DNA of 64,000 bases from Lachnospiraceae bacterium A4 (GTDB lineage: Bacteria > Bacillota > Clostridia > Lachnospirales > Lachnospiraceae). The translations under genes were made by a program, and so were the position numbers. The stretch spans positions 137,032-201,031 of the forward strand of contig KE159528.1 of assembly GCA_000403215.2 (NCBI GenBank), in the 5' to 3' direction. The notes beneath the pieces were generated by a model. It searched no databases. It worked only from the letters and a program-made list of their open reading frames with translations, and had not been told where the DNA came from. Positions 18,337 to 26,973 of the stretch are shown one piece after another. The number at the start of each line of letters is the position of its first letter. The first letter of the stretch is position 1.

Positions 18337-20409
18337 TCACTTGTGAAAATGCGTCAGAACATTCCTGATGGTTTCTTGGAGTTCTTCGAGCTTAATCGGT
18401 TTGGGGATATGCGCATCCATTCCAGCCTCAATGGACCTTTTGTAATCCTCCTCAAAGGCATTCGCCGACAGCGCGATAATCGGAATCCGTGCCAGTTCCT
18501 TGTCTTCCAGACTGCGGATTGCCTTTGTCGCTGTATGCCCGTCCATGACTGGCATCTGAATATCCATCAGAATCAGCGAATAGTACTGCGGTGCTGAATT
18601 TTTGACCATCTCCACCGCGACGCTGCCATCGTTGGCCGTCTCAACGACATATCCCTCATCACTGAGCAGTTCCTGTGCAATCTCACAGTTAATCTCATTG
18701 TCCTCAACCAGCAGAATCCGTTTTCCTTTGAGATTGATTCTTTTAGAAAGCTCGATCTCCTGTTCTTGTTTGGACGGCTCACTGTGAACTCGCAGAAGCA
18801 AATTGACAAGAAACCTGCTCCCCTTTCCCTCCGCACTCTCTACCTCAATGCTTCCCTCCATCAAATCCACAAGGTTTTTCACCACACTTAGCCCCAGTCC
18901 GGTCCCTAACACCCCGCTCATTGTCGTATTGCGCTCCCGCTTGAAGGGCTGAAACAACTCCTTCTTGAAGGCGTGCGAAATTCCTCTGCCATTATCCTCC
19001 ACAATAAACTGAAACGGCGCATACTGGTTCAGCTTCATCTCCTTCTCCACAACCGTCAGCTTCACACTGCCATTGGGCTCCGTATATTTCACGGCATTGT
19101 CGAGCAGTTGAAACAGCATCTCCTTCATTCGGAGAAAATCCATATGTACCGCATTGTGCTGTACCTTCGCGCTGTCAATTGTAAACTGTATGGATTTCAC
19201 CTCCACAGGCTCCTTGACCGCCTTCTCAAGCTCTGCCAGCAAATCGTCTATCATTGCGACACTCTCCACCAGATACGCCTTGCCAGATTCCATGCGCGTG
19301 ACCTCCAGCGATTCGTTCACGATCATAAGCAATTGTTCACTCGCCACGCGGATTTTGTTCAGATAAGAGTCAACCTTGTCGTGATCCGGCAAATGTTTTT
19401 CGGCAAGCTCTGTATATCCGATAATCGCATTAATTGGCGTGCGGATATCATGTGACATGTTCTGCAAAAACGTCGTCCTTGCTATATTGGCGGTCTGTGC
19501 CTGATTCAGTGCAGATTTCAGCAGATTCTGCCGCTGGACCTGCTCTGTCATATCCTTTGTGATTGCCATTGTCACCACATCGCCTGTGTACTCATTCCGC
19601 CCCAGCAAAAAGGCATAGTGATACAGATGCCTGTCCCCCGCCGCATCTGTCATCCAGCCGTCATAAGTCTGCTCCAGCTCTCCTTTGCTGTAGCACCGTA
19701 TCAGCCGGTCTGCATCAATAAACCGTGCATACTCCTCGGACTCCTCCGAACTCATGTCCTTTATCCAGTATTGGACATATTCTGAGTATTTCTCAAAAGG
19801 CGGGATTTTCCAATACTCAAAAAAGTCCCTGAACTGTCCGTCTGGCATCTGGATATAAGCCGACAGGAACTTGTCCCGCGTCAGATTTACCTCAAAAAAA
19901 GAAATGGCATCATACAGAATTGCCTTCCGGTACTGCGTCTCTCTCGCATAGATGCTACGTAGCTCCTCATTCATCTTTTCCAGCTCGCTCATACGGTTTT
20001 TCAGCCGCTCTGTACTGTCATCTATAAATACATAAAAGATATCGCCGAACATCTCTGTGTGCATAAAATGCCCATAGTCCTCAATCCAGCGGATTGTGCC
20101 GTCCTTTTGTATAATCCGGTACTCCACATAGTCAAAATCATAGATACTGTTTGCGATTTGAATCTGAATGCTCTGCTCCACCTCGTCGAGATCCTCCGGG
20201 TGCACCATACCCTTAAAGGTGTATCCCGTAAGCGTGCGAAACTCCTCCTCTGTCTCACAGCCAAAAATCCGCAGCACAGCGCTGTTGGTGTACAACAATT
20301 CCTCCGTCTCATCTGCGCGGTACATAAACAGCCCTCCCGGCATACCCTCCAGTATCGGTTCAATTTTCGCCAATGTATGTTCCTTAAAAGCCATCACTTT
20401 CTGATTCAT
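18337..20409 (-). CDS. Hybrid sensor histidine kinase with PAS domains and receiver
   Basis: A soluble-looking 690-residue kinase. It has a PAS domain (about 15-125, MYRADETEELLYTNSAVLRIFG), a second PAS-like region (to about 290), a HisKA dimerisation domain with NMSHDIRTP (His near 320), an HATPase domain (NGRGIS, GTGLGLSVVKNLVDLMEG) and a C-terminal receiver (LVEDNEIN; phospho-Asp in LILMDIQMP near 615; KPI at the end). No transmembrane segment is seen, so it likely senses a cytoplasmic signal. The ATG at 20409 has GGAGG seven bases upstream; the longer frame lacks a ribosome-binding site. The glycosyltransferase-TPR gene follows in the same unit. Confidence 0.92.
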   Translation of the reverse strand: MNQKVMAFKEHTLAKIEPILEGMPGGLFMYRADETEELLYTNSAVLRIFGCETEEEFRTLTGYTFKGMVHPEDLDEVEQSIQIQIANSIYDFDYVEYRIIQKDGTIRWIEDYGHFMHTEMFGDIFYVFIDDSTERLKNRMSELEKMNEELRSIYARETQYRKAILYDAISFFEVNLTRDKFLSAYIQMPDGQFRDFFEYWKIPPFEKYSEYVQYWIKDMSSEESEEYARFIDADRLIRCYSKGELEQTYDGWMTDAAGDRHLYHYAFLLGRNEYTGDVVTMAITKDMTEQVQRQNLLKSALNQAQTANIARTTFLQNMSHDIRTPINAIIGYTELAEKHLPDHDKVDSYLNKIRVASEQLLMIVNESLEVTRMESGKAYLVESVAMIDDLLAELEKAVKEPVEVKSIQFTIDSAKVQHNAVHMDFLRMKEMLFQLLDNAVKYTEPNGSVKLTVVEKEMKLNQYAPFQFIVEDNGRGISHAFKKELFQPFKRERNTTMSGVLGTGLGLSVVKNLVDLMEGSIEVESAEGKGSRFLVNLLLRVHSEPSKQEQEIELSKRINLKGKRILLVEDNEINCEIAQELLSDEGYVVETANDGSVAVEMVKNSAPQYYSLILMDIQMPVMDGHTATKAIRSLEDKELARIPIIALSANAFEEDYKRSIEAGMDAHIPKPIKLEELQETIRNVLTHFHK

Positions 20410-20508
20410 GACGAGTCCTCCGCTTTTATTACTTTTATCAGTTTTAACCTGCCTGCCGTTGTTTTTTTTATTATATAACATTTTTGACAGCAAAAAAACC
20501 ATAAAATA

Positions 20509-20538
20509 CAAAAAATCTCTGATAATCTATCAGAGATT
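20509..20538 (-). terminator. Intrinsic terminator after lacI of the mal operon
   Basis: An 11-bp stem (AATCTCTGATA, 20514-20524, with 20528-20538) with a 3-base loop is followed on the minus strand by T5. A second partial copy of the repeat overlaps the lacI stop. It should end the maltodextrin operon. Confidence 0.8.
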
Positions 20539-20545
20539 TAATCTA

Positions 20546-21592
20546 TCAGAGATTTTTTGTGCGTAAACTTTTCGTTGATTCTTTAATCTTGAGTTCCGCC
20601 TCATATATAATATGCTGGTGTTGTGTCTTTCCTGCAATAATGTCAAACAGCAGTCTCGTCGTGTGCTTTGCCATCTCCTCCACCGGCTGACGCATCGTCG
20701 TCAGGCTTGGCACTGTATAATTTGCCATGTCAATACCATCGTACCCCGCCAGTGAGATATCGTCCGGCACACGCAGCCCCGCCTCATACAGCGCCCTCAG
20801 CGCACCGATGGCAAGTGCATCTGCCACTGCATACAGCGCTGTGAAGGCTTCGCCGCACTCCAGTAATTTCTTTGTGGACTGATATCCATTCTCCATGGAA
20901 AAGTGATTTAGTTCATCCTTCGTCTCACAGATGAGCTTAGGATTTACCTCAAGCCCGTGCGCCCTCAGCGCATCACAGTAGCCTTCCAGACGCAGCAGAC
21001 CGATACTCTGCTCCTCCGCCTCCGCCACGAGAATTGCAATCCTTGTGTGTCCCAGACTGATCAGATAATCTACAATCTTTGCACTTTCCCTGCGGTCATC
21101 TACGCTGATGCTCGAATAGACATTCCTGCTGATATTTTCAGGAATAGAGCCCGCTGTACTAAACACAAATGGCACGCTTAATTTTTTTAACTTCTCGTCC
21201 GAATGCGAGAACAGGCCGCCCAAAAAGATAATTCCCCGCAGCCGCTTCTCCTTGACGACCTTCTGTGCCACATCTACTTCGTCCTCGTCCGCCTCAATAT
21301 GAGACAATTCCATCGCGTAATGCTTTCGCTTGCACTCCTGCTCGATCACTTTGATCATACTAGTGAAAAACGGGTTCGCGATTCCCTTGATAAGCACTGC
21401 AATCGCCTTTGCATCCGACCGTTTCAGATTTCTCGCACTGTTGTTTGGTATGTACCCATATTCCTTGATCGTATCCATGATCTTCTCTTTCGTCTCCGGA
21501 TTGATATCCGGATGATCATTGATCGCTCTCGAAACAGTACTGACACCCACACCGCATAGCTTGGCTATGTCCTTAATTGTCGGCTCAAACAC
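20546..21592 (-). CDS. LacI-family regulator of the maltodextrin operon
   Basis: The 348-residue protein has an N-terminal LacI helix-turn-helix (TIKDIAKLCGVGVSTVSRAIN) and hinge, followed by a periplasmic-binding-like effector domain. It is last in the operon binding protein-malF-malG-malQ-lacI, 29 bases after malQ, and probably acts on the operator array at 28457-28492, responding to a maltodextrin. Because it lies downstream of the IS insertion, its expression may be reduced. Confidence 0.9.
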   Translation of the reverse strand: MFEPTIKDIAKLCGVGVSTVSRAINDHPDINPETKEKIMDTIKEYGYIPNNSARNLKRSDAKAIAVLIKGIANPFFTSMIKVIEQECKRKHYAMELSHIEADEDEVDVAQKVVKEKRLRGIIFLGGLFSHSDEKLKKLSVPFVFSTAGSIPENISRNVYSSISVDDRRESAKIVDYLISLGHTRIAILVAEAEEQSIGLLRLEGYCDALRAHGLEVNPKLICETKDELNHFSMENGYQSTKKLLECGEAFTALYAVADALAIGALRALYEAGLRVPDDISLAGYDGIDMANYTVPSLTTMRQPVEEMAKHTTRLLFDIIAGKTQHQHIIYEAELKIKESTKSLRTKNL

Positions 21593-21621
21593 CTTCCACC
21601 ACCCCTGTCGATGATTCTATT

Positions 21622-23121
21622 TCATTTTTTCCTGCTGCGCTCACGAACGGTTCTGCCATAAATCCGTGCCAGCTCCAGCATGTGCTTCGAAAGCTCTTCT
21701 GTGCACGCATCCCTCTCCATGCGCCACTCCCAGTTTCCGCCTAATGTTGATGGTGTATTGATTCTCGCCTCACCTCCAAGCCCCAGATAATCCTGCATCG
21801 GTATAATTGCCGTGTCTGCCACAGACCCCAGCGCAGTCCGGATCAGCGTCTCACACAGCTCCGGCGTTCTCTTGGCATTGACATATTTCTTGACAAACGC
21901 CAAATCCTTTTTGTTCAATGTAGCAAGCCAGCCATTTACCGTATCATTGTCATGCGTTCCCGTGTACACAACACAGTTGTTCGGATACTTGTGCGGCAGA
22001 TAGTCGCTCTCCCCCGTGGCATCAAAGGCAAACTGCAGGATTTTCATACCGGGATAGCCTGTCTTTTTCACAAGTTTTAGCACGCTGGGCGTCAAAAAGC
22101 CCAAATCCTCCGCGATTACGGCACGGTTTCCGAGGGTTTTCTTCATCACCTCAAAGAGCTTGTAGCCCGGTCCGGGCTTCCACTCGCCGTTCTCTGCCGT
22201 CTCGTCGCCATAGGGCACCGCCCAGTACTCGTCAAAACCACGGAAGTGGTCAATGCGCACAATGTCATAGATGTCAAAGCAGTGTGCAAGTCTCTGCATC
22301 CACCACGCAAAGCCTGTCTCCTCATGGTAGTCCCATCTATACAGCGGATTTCCCCAGAGCTGTCCTGTCGCGGAGAACGCGTCGGGCGGACAGCCTGCGA
22401 CCGCGGTTGGCACGTTCTTTTGATCAAGCTGAAACAATTCAGGCTTCGCCCAAGTATCCGCACTGTCAAACGCCACATAAATCGGGATATCTCCCACGAT
22501 CTGAATCCCCTTTTTGTTGGCGTATTCCTTGAGTGCACTCCAGTGTTTTGAGAAAAGGTACTGCTGATAGCTATAGAATGCGATATCGTCCGCGAGTTCC
22601 TTCTCGTACTTTTTCATCGCTTTAGGCTTTCTGAGCCGGATTTCCTCGTCCCATTCAATCCACGACACACCGCCCAAGGAGTCTTTGACAGCCATGTACA
22701 TAGCATAGTCTTTCAGCCACAGTTCATTCTCCTTGACAAATGCGCTATAGTCCGCATCATCGCTTCTATTCGCCCTCTCAAACGCTTTTCGAAGAAGCTC
22801 GAACCTCGTATAATAGATCTTCTCGTAATCTACCCGCTTGGTATCGTTACCAAAATCGACCGACGCGCACTCCTCCTCCGTGAGCAGCCCCTCCTCAATC
22901 AATGCATCCAGACTGATGTAGTACGGACTGCCTGCAAAGGTTGAAAAAGACTGATACGGTGAATCTCCATATCCCGTGGGTCCCAGCGGTAAAATCTGCC
23001 ATAACGACTGTCCTGACGCTGCCAAAAAGTCCACAAAGTCATAGGCTTCTTTCGAAAAGCCGCCTATTCCAAATCTTGACGGTAAGCTGGATACCGGCAT
23101 CAATACGCCACTTCTTCTCAT
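21622..23121 (-). CDS. malQ: 4-alpha-glucanotransferase (amylomaltase, GH77)
   Basis: MalQ disproportionates maltodextrins in the cytoplasm, releasing glucose and longer chains for glycogen phosphorylase. The 499-residue product shows LPLGPTGYGDSPYQSFS, the nucleophile region VRIDHFRGFDEYW, the acid/base IAEDLGFLTP and the third carboxylate THDNDT. It is 34 bases downstream of the disrupted malG, so its message probably depends on read-through of the IS. Confidence 0.96.
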   Translation of the reverse strand: MRRSGVLMPVSSLPSRFGIGGFSKEAYDFVDFLAASGQSLWQILPLGPTGYGDSPYQSFSTFAGSPYYISLDALIEEGLLTEEECASVDFGNDTKRVDYEKIYYTRFELLRKAFERANRSDDADYSAFVKENELWLKDYAMYMAVKDSLGGVSWIEWDEEIRLRKPKAMKKYEKELADDIAFYSYQQYLFSKHWSALKEYANKKGIQIVGDIPIYVAFDSADTWAKPELFQLDQKNVPTAVAGCPPDAFSATGQLWGNPLYRWDYHEETGFAWWMQRLAHCFDIYDIVRIDHFRGFDEYWAVPYGDETAENGEWKPGPGYKLFEVMKKTLGNRAVIAEDLGFLTPSVLKLVKKTGYPGMKILQFAFDATGESDYLPHKYPNNCVVYTGTHDNDTVNGWLATLNKKDLAFVKKYVNAKRTPELCETLIRTALGSVADTAIIPMQDYLGLGGEARINTPSTLGGNWEWRMERDACTEELSKHMLELARIYGRTVRERSRKK

Positions 23122-23155
23122 AACTATCTCCTTTTCTCCACAATACGTTAAACAA

Positions 23156-23639
23156 TTACCCTTTTACAGCACCTGCTACAACACCTTCAATGATGTATTT
23201 CTGACAAGCGATATAAAATACAATGATTGGGATAATTGCCAAGATAATCATCGCCATCATCGCACCCATGTCAATTGCACCATAACCGCCTTTCAGGTAC
23301 TGAATTGCAATGGGAATGGTCTTGTATTTCTTGATGTCCAGCACGAGATAAGGAAGCAGATAATCGTTCCACACCCACATCGCTTCAAGAATTGCCACGG
23401 AGATTGCCGTCGGCTTCATCACCGGGAACACAATTTTGAAGTATGTCTGAATCGGAGTACAGCCGTCGATCATGGCAGCCTCCTCGATCTCTAGCGGAAT
23501 GGATTTCACAAATCCGCAGAACATAAAGACCGCAAGCCCTGCCCCAAATCCCAGATACACAATCACGATGCCGACAGGGTTCCCTAAGTGTAGTATATCA
23601 GCTATTTTGGATAATGTAAACATTACCATTTGAAAAGGT
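23156..23639 (-). pseudogene. malG-type permease, 3' part split off by IS
   Basis: This encodes the C-terminal ~157 residues of a carbohydrate ABC transporter inner-membrane subunit. The EAA loop that contacts the ATPase is intact (EEAAMIDGCTPIQTYFKIVFPVMKP). Removing the IS and one 10-bp repeat joins it in frame to the 5' part at the MIIPFQ|MVMF position, giving about 280 residues, the normal length. The in-frame ATG at 23629 is an internal Met. Alone this fragment lacks the first four or so membrane segments and should not function. Confidence 0.93.
23630..23639. repeat. Target site duplication, left copy
   Basis: TTGAAAAGGT abuts the left end of the insertion and recurs exactly at 25651-25660. 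Ten-base duplications fit the 8-10 bp typical of ISAs1-family elements. Confidence 0.95.
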
Positions 23640-23830
23640 CAGGGTTGTTTCACGAAGGCTTCCAAACGACATCATTTATTATGAACTTGCTGTCAGTCTG
23701 TTCGGAATCTGGACATCCTGCCGCCTTCACAGCTTTTTTTCTTTTCAGTTGTCCACATCTGAAAAAATGCGCAAAACATCCCCTCTATCTTATTTACACT
23801 TTTTTTCAAATCCTATATACTTATTTTATA

Positions 23831-25201
23831 TCAATAAAAACTCTCAATTCCGCTGAAGACATATTTCTTTCTCAAAAGAAGGTCATCGCTGAAATCATCC
23901 ATGGCTTCTGTCATGATCTCCGCACAGTCACCATACAGTATGGCTATCCGCAGGATGTTATAGGCAAACTTCCTGATCAGCGCCAGATTGTGCTTTGATT
24001 TCTTTGCCGGTGACCTGTCTTCACGGAATGCATCATCCAGTACATGGTGCAGACGGTTCTCAACCGCCCAGTGTTCCCTTTTTATCCTCCCCATTTCTTC
24101 TGCTGTCAGTTCCATGTCCGAGATCATCCCTGTTTCCTGGATATCTTTCCCTGTCTCTTCATCCTGGACCGGTTTCGGCCTCCGCCTTGAACCTTTTTCC
24201 AGAAAAGTTTTTATATCCGGCGTAATGTCGTTTCCCTGCCCGTCCCTTTCTACTGGTATCCGTATCTGCCTGGCTAATCCCACTGTTTTTACAAAGGGCC
24301 ATTCTTTCTGCGTCTTTGTCAGGAGGCTGCATTCCCGGCATACGCTGTACCACCGGTATTCCTGTCTGTCACGGTTCCTCTCCTTCCGGCTGATTTCTTC
24401 ATATTTCTCCTGCATCCCGGGATATCTTGGTCTGTAGTTCTCGTCCTCCTTCGTTCTTTTATGGTCTTCTGACATTTCCCCGAAATATTTTACGATCTCC
24501 TCATAAGACTGCGGTTGGTTCTTTTTGACCATCAGTACAAAATGCCCCTCCTGGGACAGGATCTGTTCCATGATCTGCGTCTGGGTTCCCACCGCGTCTG
24601 CCGTGACGACGCTTCCCTTGATATCCAACAGTTTCAACAACTCCGGTATCGCTTTGATCTCACAGTCCTTATTCTTTATGGGCATCTGCGCTGCCACCAG
24701 CCCCGTTGCCGCATCCACCGCATTCAGAATCATCGGTGCCCGGAAATTCTTCACTTTCTCCATTCCAGCCCGCAGTGCCTTCCCGTCAACCGCAAGGTGG
24801 ATCCCTTTCGTATCCATGATTTCCCCGATCCATTCCATGAATTCCAGCGCAAACAGTTCCTCATCGATCCCTGACAGGAGACGGCATGCTGTGGATGGGG
24901 AGGCGATGCCATTCTTTAATGGAAGATATTCCCTCAATTCTTCCAAATGCTTTTTACACCATTTCAGGCTCCGGCGTATGGTCGTCCTCCCCGCCAGGAA
25001 ACCGGCCACCAGGCATACCAGCACTTCCGCATGGTCATGTTTTGTTTCCCTGCCACACCTGGGGTCCGGCACCGCCCTCATATATTCCACAAGCGGCTTT
25101 GTCCGGAATCCGTTTTCAGCACATGGAAAGGTCCACTCCCGTTTTTCCCAACAACTGTTCCTGTTCCGGGCTGATCTTTGATACCGCCCTTTCTTTTCCA
25201 A
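23831..25201 (-). CDS. ISAs1-family DDE transposase
   Basis: The 456-residue frame contains the family's PDPR motif near residue 45, the core LAVDGKALRAG (first Asp), VVTADAVGTQ (second Asp) and REHWAVENRLHHVLDD (Glu), so the catalytic DDE triad is present. The first ~30 residues overlap ORF1 in another frame and look non-conserved; the functional start may be further in (the VEYM Met) or translation may come from ORF1 by a +1 shift. No internal stop; likely active. Confidence 0.92.
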   Translation of the reverse strand: MEKKGRYQRSARNRNSCWEKREWTFPCAENGFRTKPLVEYMRAVPDPRCGRETKHDHAEVLVCLVAGFLAGRTTIRRSLKWCKKHLEELREYLPLKNGIASPSTACRLLSGIDEELFALEFMEWIGEIMDTKGIHLAVDGKALRAGMEKVKNFRAPMILNAVDAATGLVAAQMPIKNKDCEIKAIPELLKLLDIKGSVVTADAVGTQTQIMEQILSQEGHFVLMVKKNQPQSYEEIVKYFGEMSEDHKRTKEDENYRPRYPGMQEKYEEISRKERNRDRQEYRWYSVCRECSLLTKTQKEWPFVKTVGLARQIRIPVERDGQGNDITPDIKTFLEKGSRRRPKPVQDEETGKDIQETGMISDMELTAEEMGRIKREHWAVENRLHHVLDDAFREDRSPAKKSKHNLALIRKFAYNILRIAILYGDCAEIMTEAMDDFSDDLLLRKKYVFSGIESFY

Positions 25202-25487
25202 TGTACAGCAGGTAAATGCTTTTCAGCACCTGCAGTTCCTGCAGCCCCACTCCGTGTTCTTTATACATACGCCTGCTCAGGGATATTTTTTTCTTTCCGC
25301 TTTTTATGACCCCTTCTGGTGTGATGATACCAATATAGGTATCTACCGGCTGGGGGTATTTCTTTCCGGGGACGCGCCTGGATGTCCGCTTATAGAGATA
25401 ATAGGTATCCCCTTTCTTTTTCACTGTAGTTCCCCGTGTCCGCTGCTCCTGCACCCAATCCGGGTATCTTTTTTCTGCTGCTGTCAT
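25116..25487 (-). CDS. IS-encoded ORF1, 123 aa, function unknown
   Basis: A basic 123-residue protein with a good ribosome-binding site (GGAGG five bases before the ATG). It overlaps the transposase ORF by 86 bases, with the transposase in the +1 frame. The first ~60 residues (KKKGDTYYLYKRTSRR, DTYIGIITPEGVI) resemble the N-terminal region seen in other large transposases (IS1634/IS4 type), suggesting DNA binding. It could act as a separate accessory protein or as the N-terminal part of a frameshifted transposase. A one-base indel in an originally single gene is another possibility. Confidence 0.7.
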   Translation of the reverse strand: MTAAEKRYPDWVQEQRTRGTTVKKKGDTYYLYKRTSRRVPGKKYPQPVDTYIGIITPEGVIKSGKKKISLSRRMYKEHGVGLQELQVLKSIYLLYIGKERAVSKISPEQEQLLGKTGVDLSMC

Positions 25488-25500
25488 AATATCCTCCTTT

Positions 25501-25550
25501 CTATATAGGTAGCATATACCTATATTATATAAATATTATACCTCTACAGG
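25501..25550 (-). promoter_or_regulatory. Transposase leader with palindrome and AT-rich promoter
   Basis: AT-rich DNA upstream of ORF1 contains several TATAAT-like hexamers on the minus strand and an inverted repeat TATAGGTA...TACCTATA, a plausible promoter and autoregulatory site. The exact -35 is not clear. Confidence 0.4.
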
Positions 25551-25554
25551 GCGA

Positions 25555-25600
25555 AAAAGTCGAGGGATATGGAAAATATGTATAGCTTCCATATCCCTCG
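25555..25600 (-). terminator. Hairpin terminator just inside the right IS end
   Basis: A perfect 13-bp stem (CGAGGGATATGGA, 25561-25573, with 25588-25600) with a 14-base loop is followed on the minus strand by ACTTTTT. It lies between the incoming mal transcript and the transposase promoter, a position used by ISs to block impinging transcription. Confidence 0.65.
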
Positions 25601-25650
25601 TAAAAATGCCGTGTCTATTAGTTTCAATTATTCTTCGTGAAACAACCCTG

Positions 25651-25660
25651 TTGAAAAGGT
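25651..25660. repeat. Target site duplication, right copy
   Basis: TTGAAAAGGT, identical to 23630-23639, directly after the right inverted repeat. Confidence 0.95.
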
Positions 25661-26019
25661 ATAATCATTGAGAACGCAAACAGCATATACATCGCGGAAG
25701 TGACCTTATTTTTCACGCGTGTAATGTACCATGCACACATCGAAGTACACAGGATAATCACAAACACAGACGCCACGGTGATAAACAGCGAGTAGCCAAA
25801 CGCCTTGGGAAGCTCGATCTTCTCAATACCGCTGATGTAGTTTTCCATTCCCACAAAAGATTTGCCGTCCGGCAGTGCAAATGGTCTCTTGCTGATAAAG
25901 ATTTTTTTCTTGAACGAATTATATAATACAATAATAATCGGCATGACATAGATCACTGAAATAATTGAAAATAATGCGGTCAACAATCCGCCGTGTTTTG
26001 CTTTTCTCACCTCTGACAT
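25651..26019 (-). pseudogene. malG-type permease, 5' part split off by IS
   Basis: Encodes the N-terminal ~123 residues (MSEVRKAKHGG...SMIIPFQ) with three hydrophobic segments, then runs into the IS and stops at 25624 after a few foreign residues. The ATG overlaps the malF stop (TAATG), so translation was coupled. Together with 23156-23639 it forms one interrupted maltose/maltodextrin permease gene. Confidence 0.93.
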
Positions 26020-26861
26020 TATGCCTGCACCTCCTTATCTCTTGTCGCTCTGAGCTGTACGATCGCTATGAGCGCCACCAATATAAAGAACACTACTGCC
26101 TTCGCCTGTCCGACACCTTCCCATCCGTTTCTGCCATAGAAAGTATTGTAGATATTCAGCGCGAGCATTTCTGATTTGTTGCTCGGCTCACCGGCAGTGA
26201 GCGCTAAGTTCTGGTCAAATAATTTGAAGGAGTTTGTCAGTGTCAGGAACGAACAGATGGTGATGGAAGGCATAACCATCGGAAGTGTCACATGTCTCAA
26301 AAGCTGTGTGTTGTTCGCGCCGTCAATCTTTGCCGCCTCGATCAAATCTCCCGGAATATTCTGTATGCCTGCAATGTAAATGATCATCATATAGCCGACC
26401 TGCTGCCAGCACATCAGAATGACAAGTCCCCAAAAACCATAGGCGGAATTATAGGTGAGCGTGCGCTCCATGTTTGCCAGAATGCCGTTTAAGATTAGCT
26501 GCCAGATATAACCAAGGATAATTCCTCCGATTAAGTTTGGCATGAAAAATACAGTTCTGAATATATTCGTTCCCCTGATCCCCTTTGTCAGCAGCATTGC
26601 CACTGCAAAGGCTAGGATATTAATCGCCAGCACTGACACGATGGTAAACAGTGCAGTATACCAGAGCGAGTGTGTAAAGGTCTCATCGCCCCAGATTCTG
26701 ATATAGTTTTTAAAACCTACAAACTTTGCATCTGTAACGGTTGTAAATTCACAAAAAGATAAATAGACACCCAGTATGAACGGCAGTATAAAACCGATGG
26801 TGAACGCCAGAAGCGTCGGTAGTGCAAATATTGGGAAATATCTCTTGATCGCCTTATCCAT
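26019..26861 (-). CDS. Carbohydrate ABC transporter permease, MalF type
   Basis: The 280-residue protein has six hydrophobic segments and an EAA loop (IEAAKIDGANNTQLLRHVTLPMV, near residues 180-200). It would form the channel with the MalG-type partner, which is interrupted, so the pair cannot assemble as encoded. No ATPase gene is present; such systems often share an MsmK-type ATPase encoded elsewhere. Confidence 0.94.
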   Translation of the reverse strand: MDKAIKRYFPIFALPTLLAFTIGFILPFILGVYLSFCEFTTVTDAKFVGFKNYIRIWGDETFTHSLWYTALFTIVSVLAINILAFAVAMLLTKGIRGTNIFRTVFFMPNLIGGIILGYIWQLILNGILANMERTLTYNSAYGFWGLVILMCWQQVGYMMIIYIAGIQNIPGDLIEAAKIDGANNTQLLRHVTLPMVMPSITICSFLTLTNSFKLFDQNLALTAGEPSNKSEMLALNIYNTFYGRNGWEGVGQAKAVVFFILVALIAIVQLRATRDKEVQA

Positions 26862-26926
26862 AATCTCATCCTTTCTATATATAATATCTCATAAAAAAAT
26901 ATTAAAAATATGAAAATGTCCTGTGC

Positions 26927-26960
26927 AAAAAAGGTGCAGCCAGATGCCTCCGGCTGCACC
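26927..26960 (-). terminator. Intercistronic terminator between binding protein and permease genes
   Basis: A 9-bp GC-rich stem (GGTGCAGCC/GGCTGCACC) is followed by T6 on the minus strand, in the 112-base gap between the binding-protein stop and malF. It is a complete intrinsic terminator inside an operon and should lower permease expression relative to the binding protein. Confidence 0.85.
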
Positions 26961-26973
26961 CAAAATCCATTGA

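Larger units (their letters stand above)
23640..25650 (-). mobile_element. ISAs1-family insertion sequence, 2,011 bp, inside malG
   Basis: Both ends carry the same perfect 18-bp inverted repeat, CAGGGTTGTTTCACGAAG at 23640-23657 and its complement at 25633-25650, and the element is flanked by a 10-bp target duplication. Intact ends and duplication imply recent insertion. It holds a DDE transposase with ISAs1/H-repeat motifs plus an extra 123-residue ORF, making it longer than the usual 1.2-1.5 kb of the family. Transposition genes read in the same direction as the mal operon. The first ~190 bases inside the left end have no gene. Confidence 0.95.

Noticed and set aside
25116..25201. -1 programmed frameshift at GGGAAAA between ORF1 and transposase
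   Set aside because: The heptamer is in the correct phase for ORF1, but the transposase lies in the +1 frame and the -1 frame reaches a stop codon soon after.
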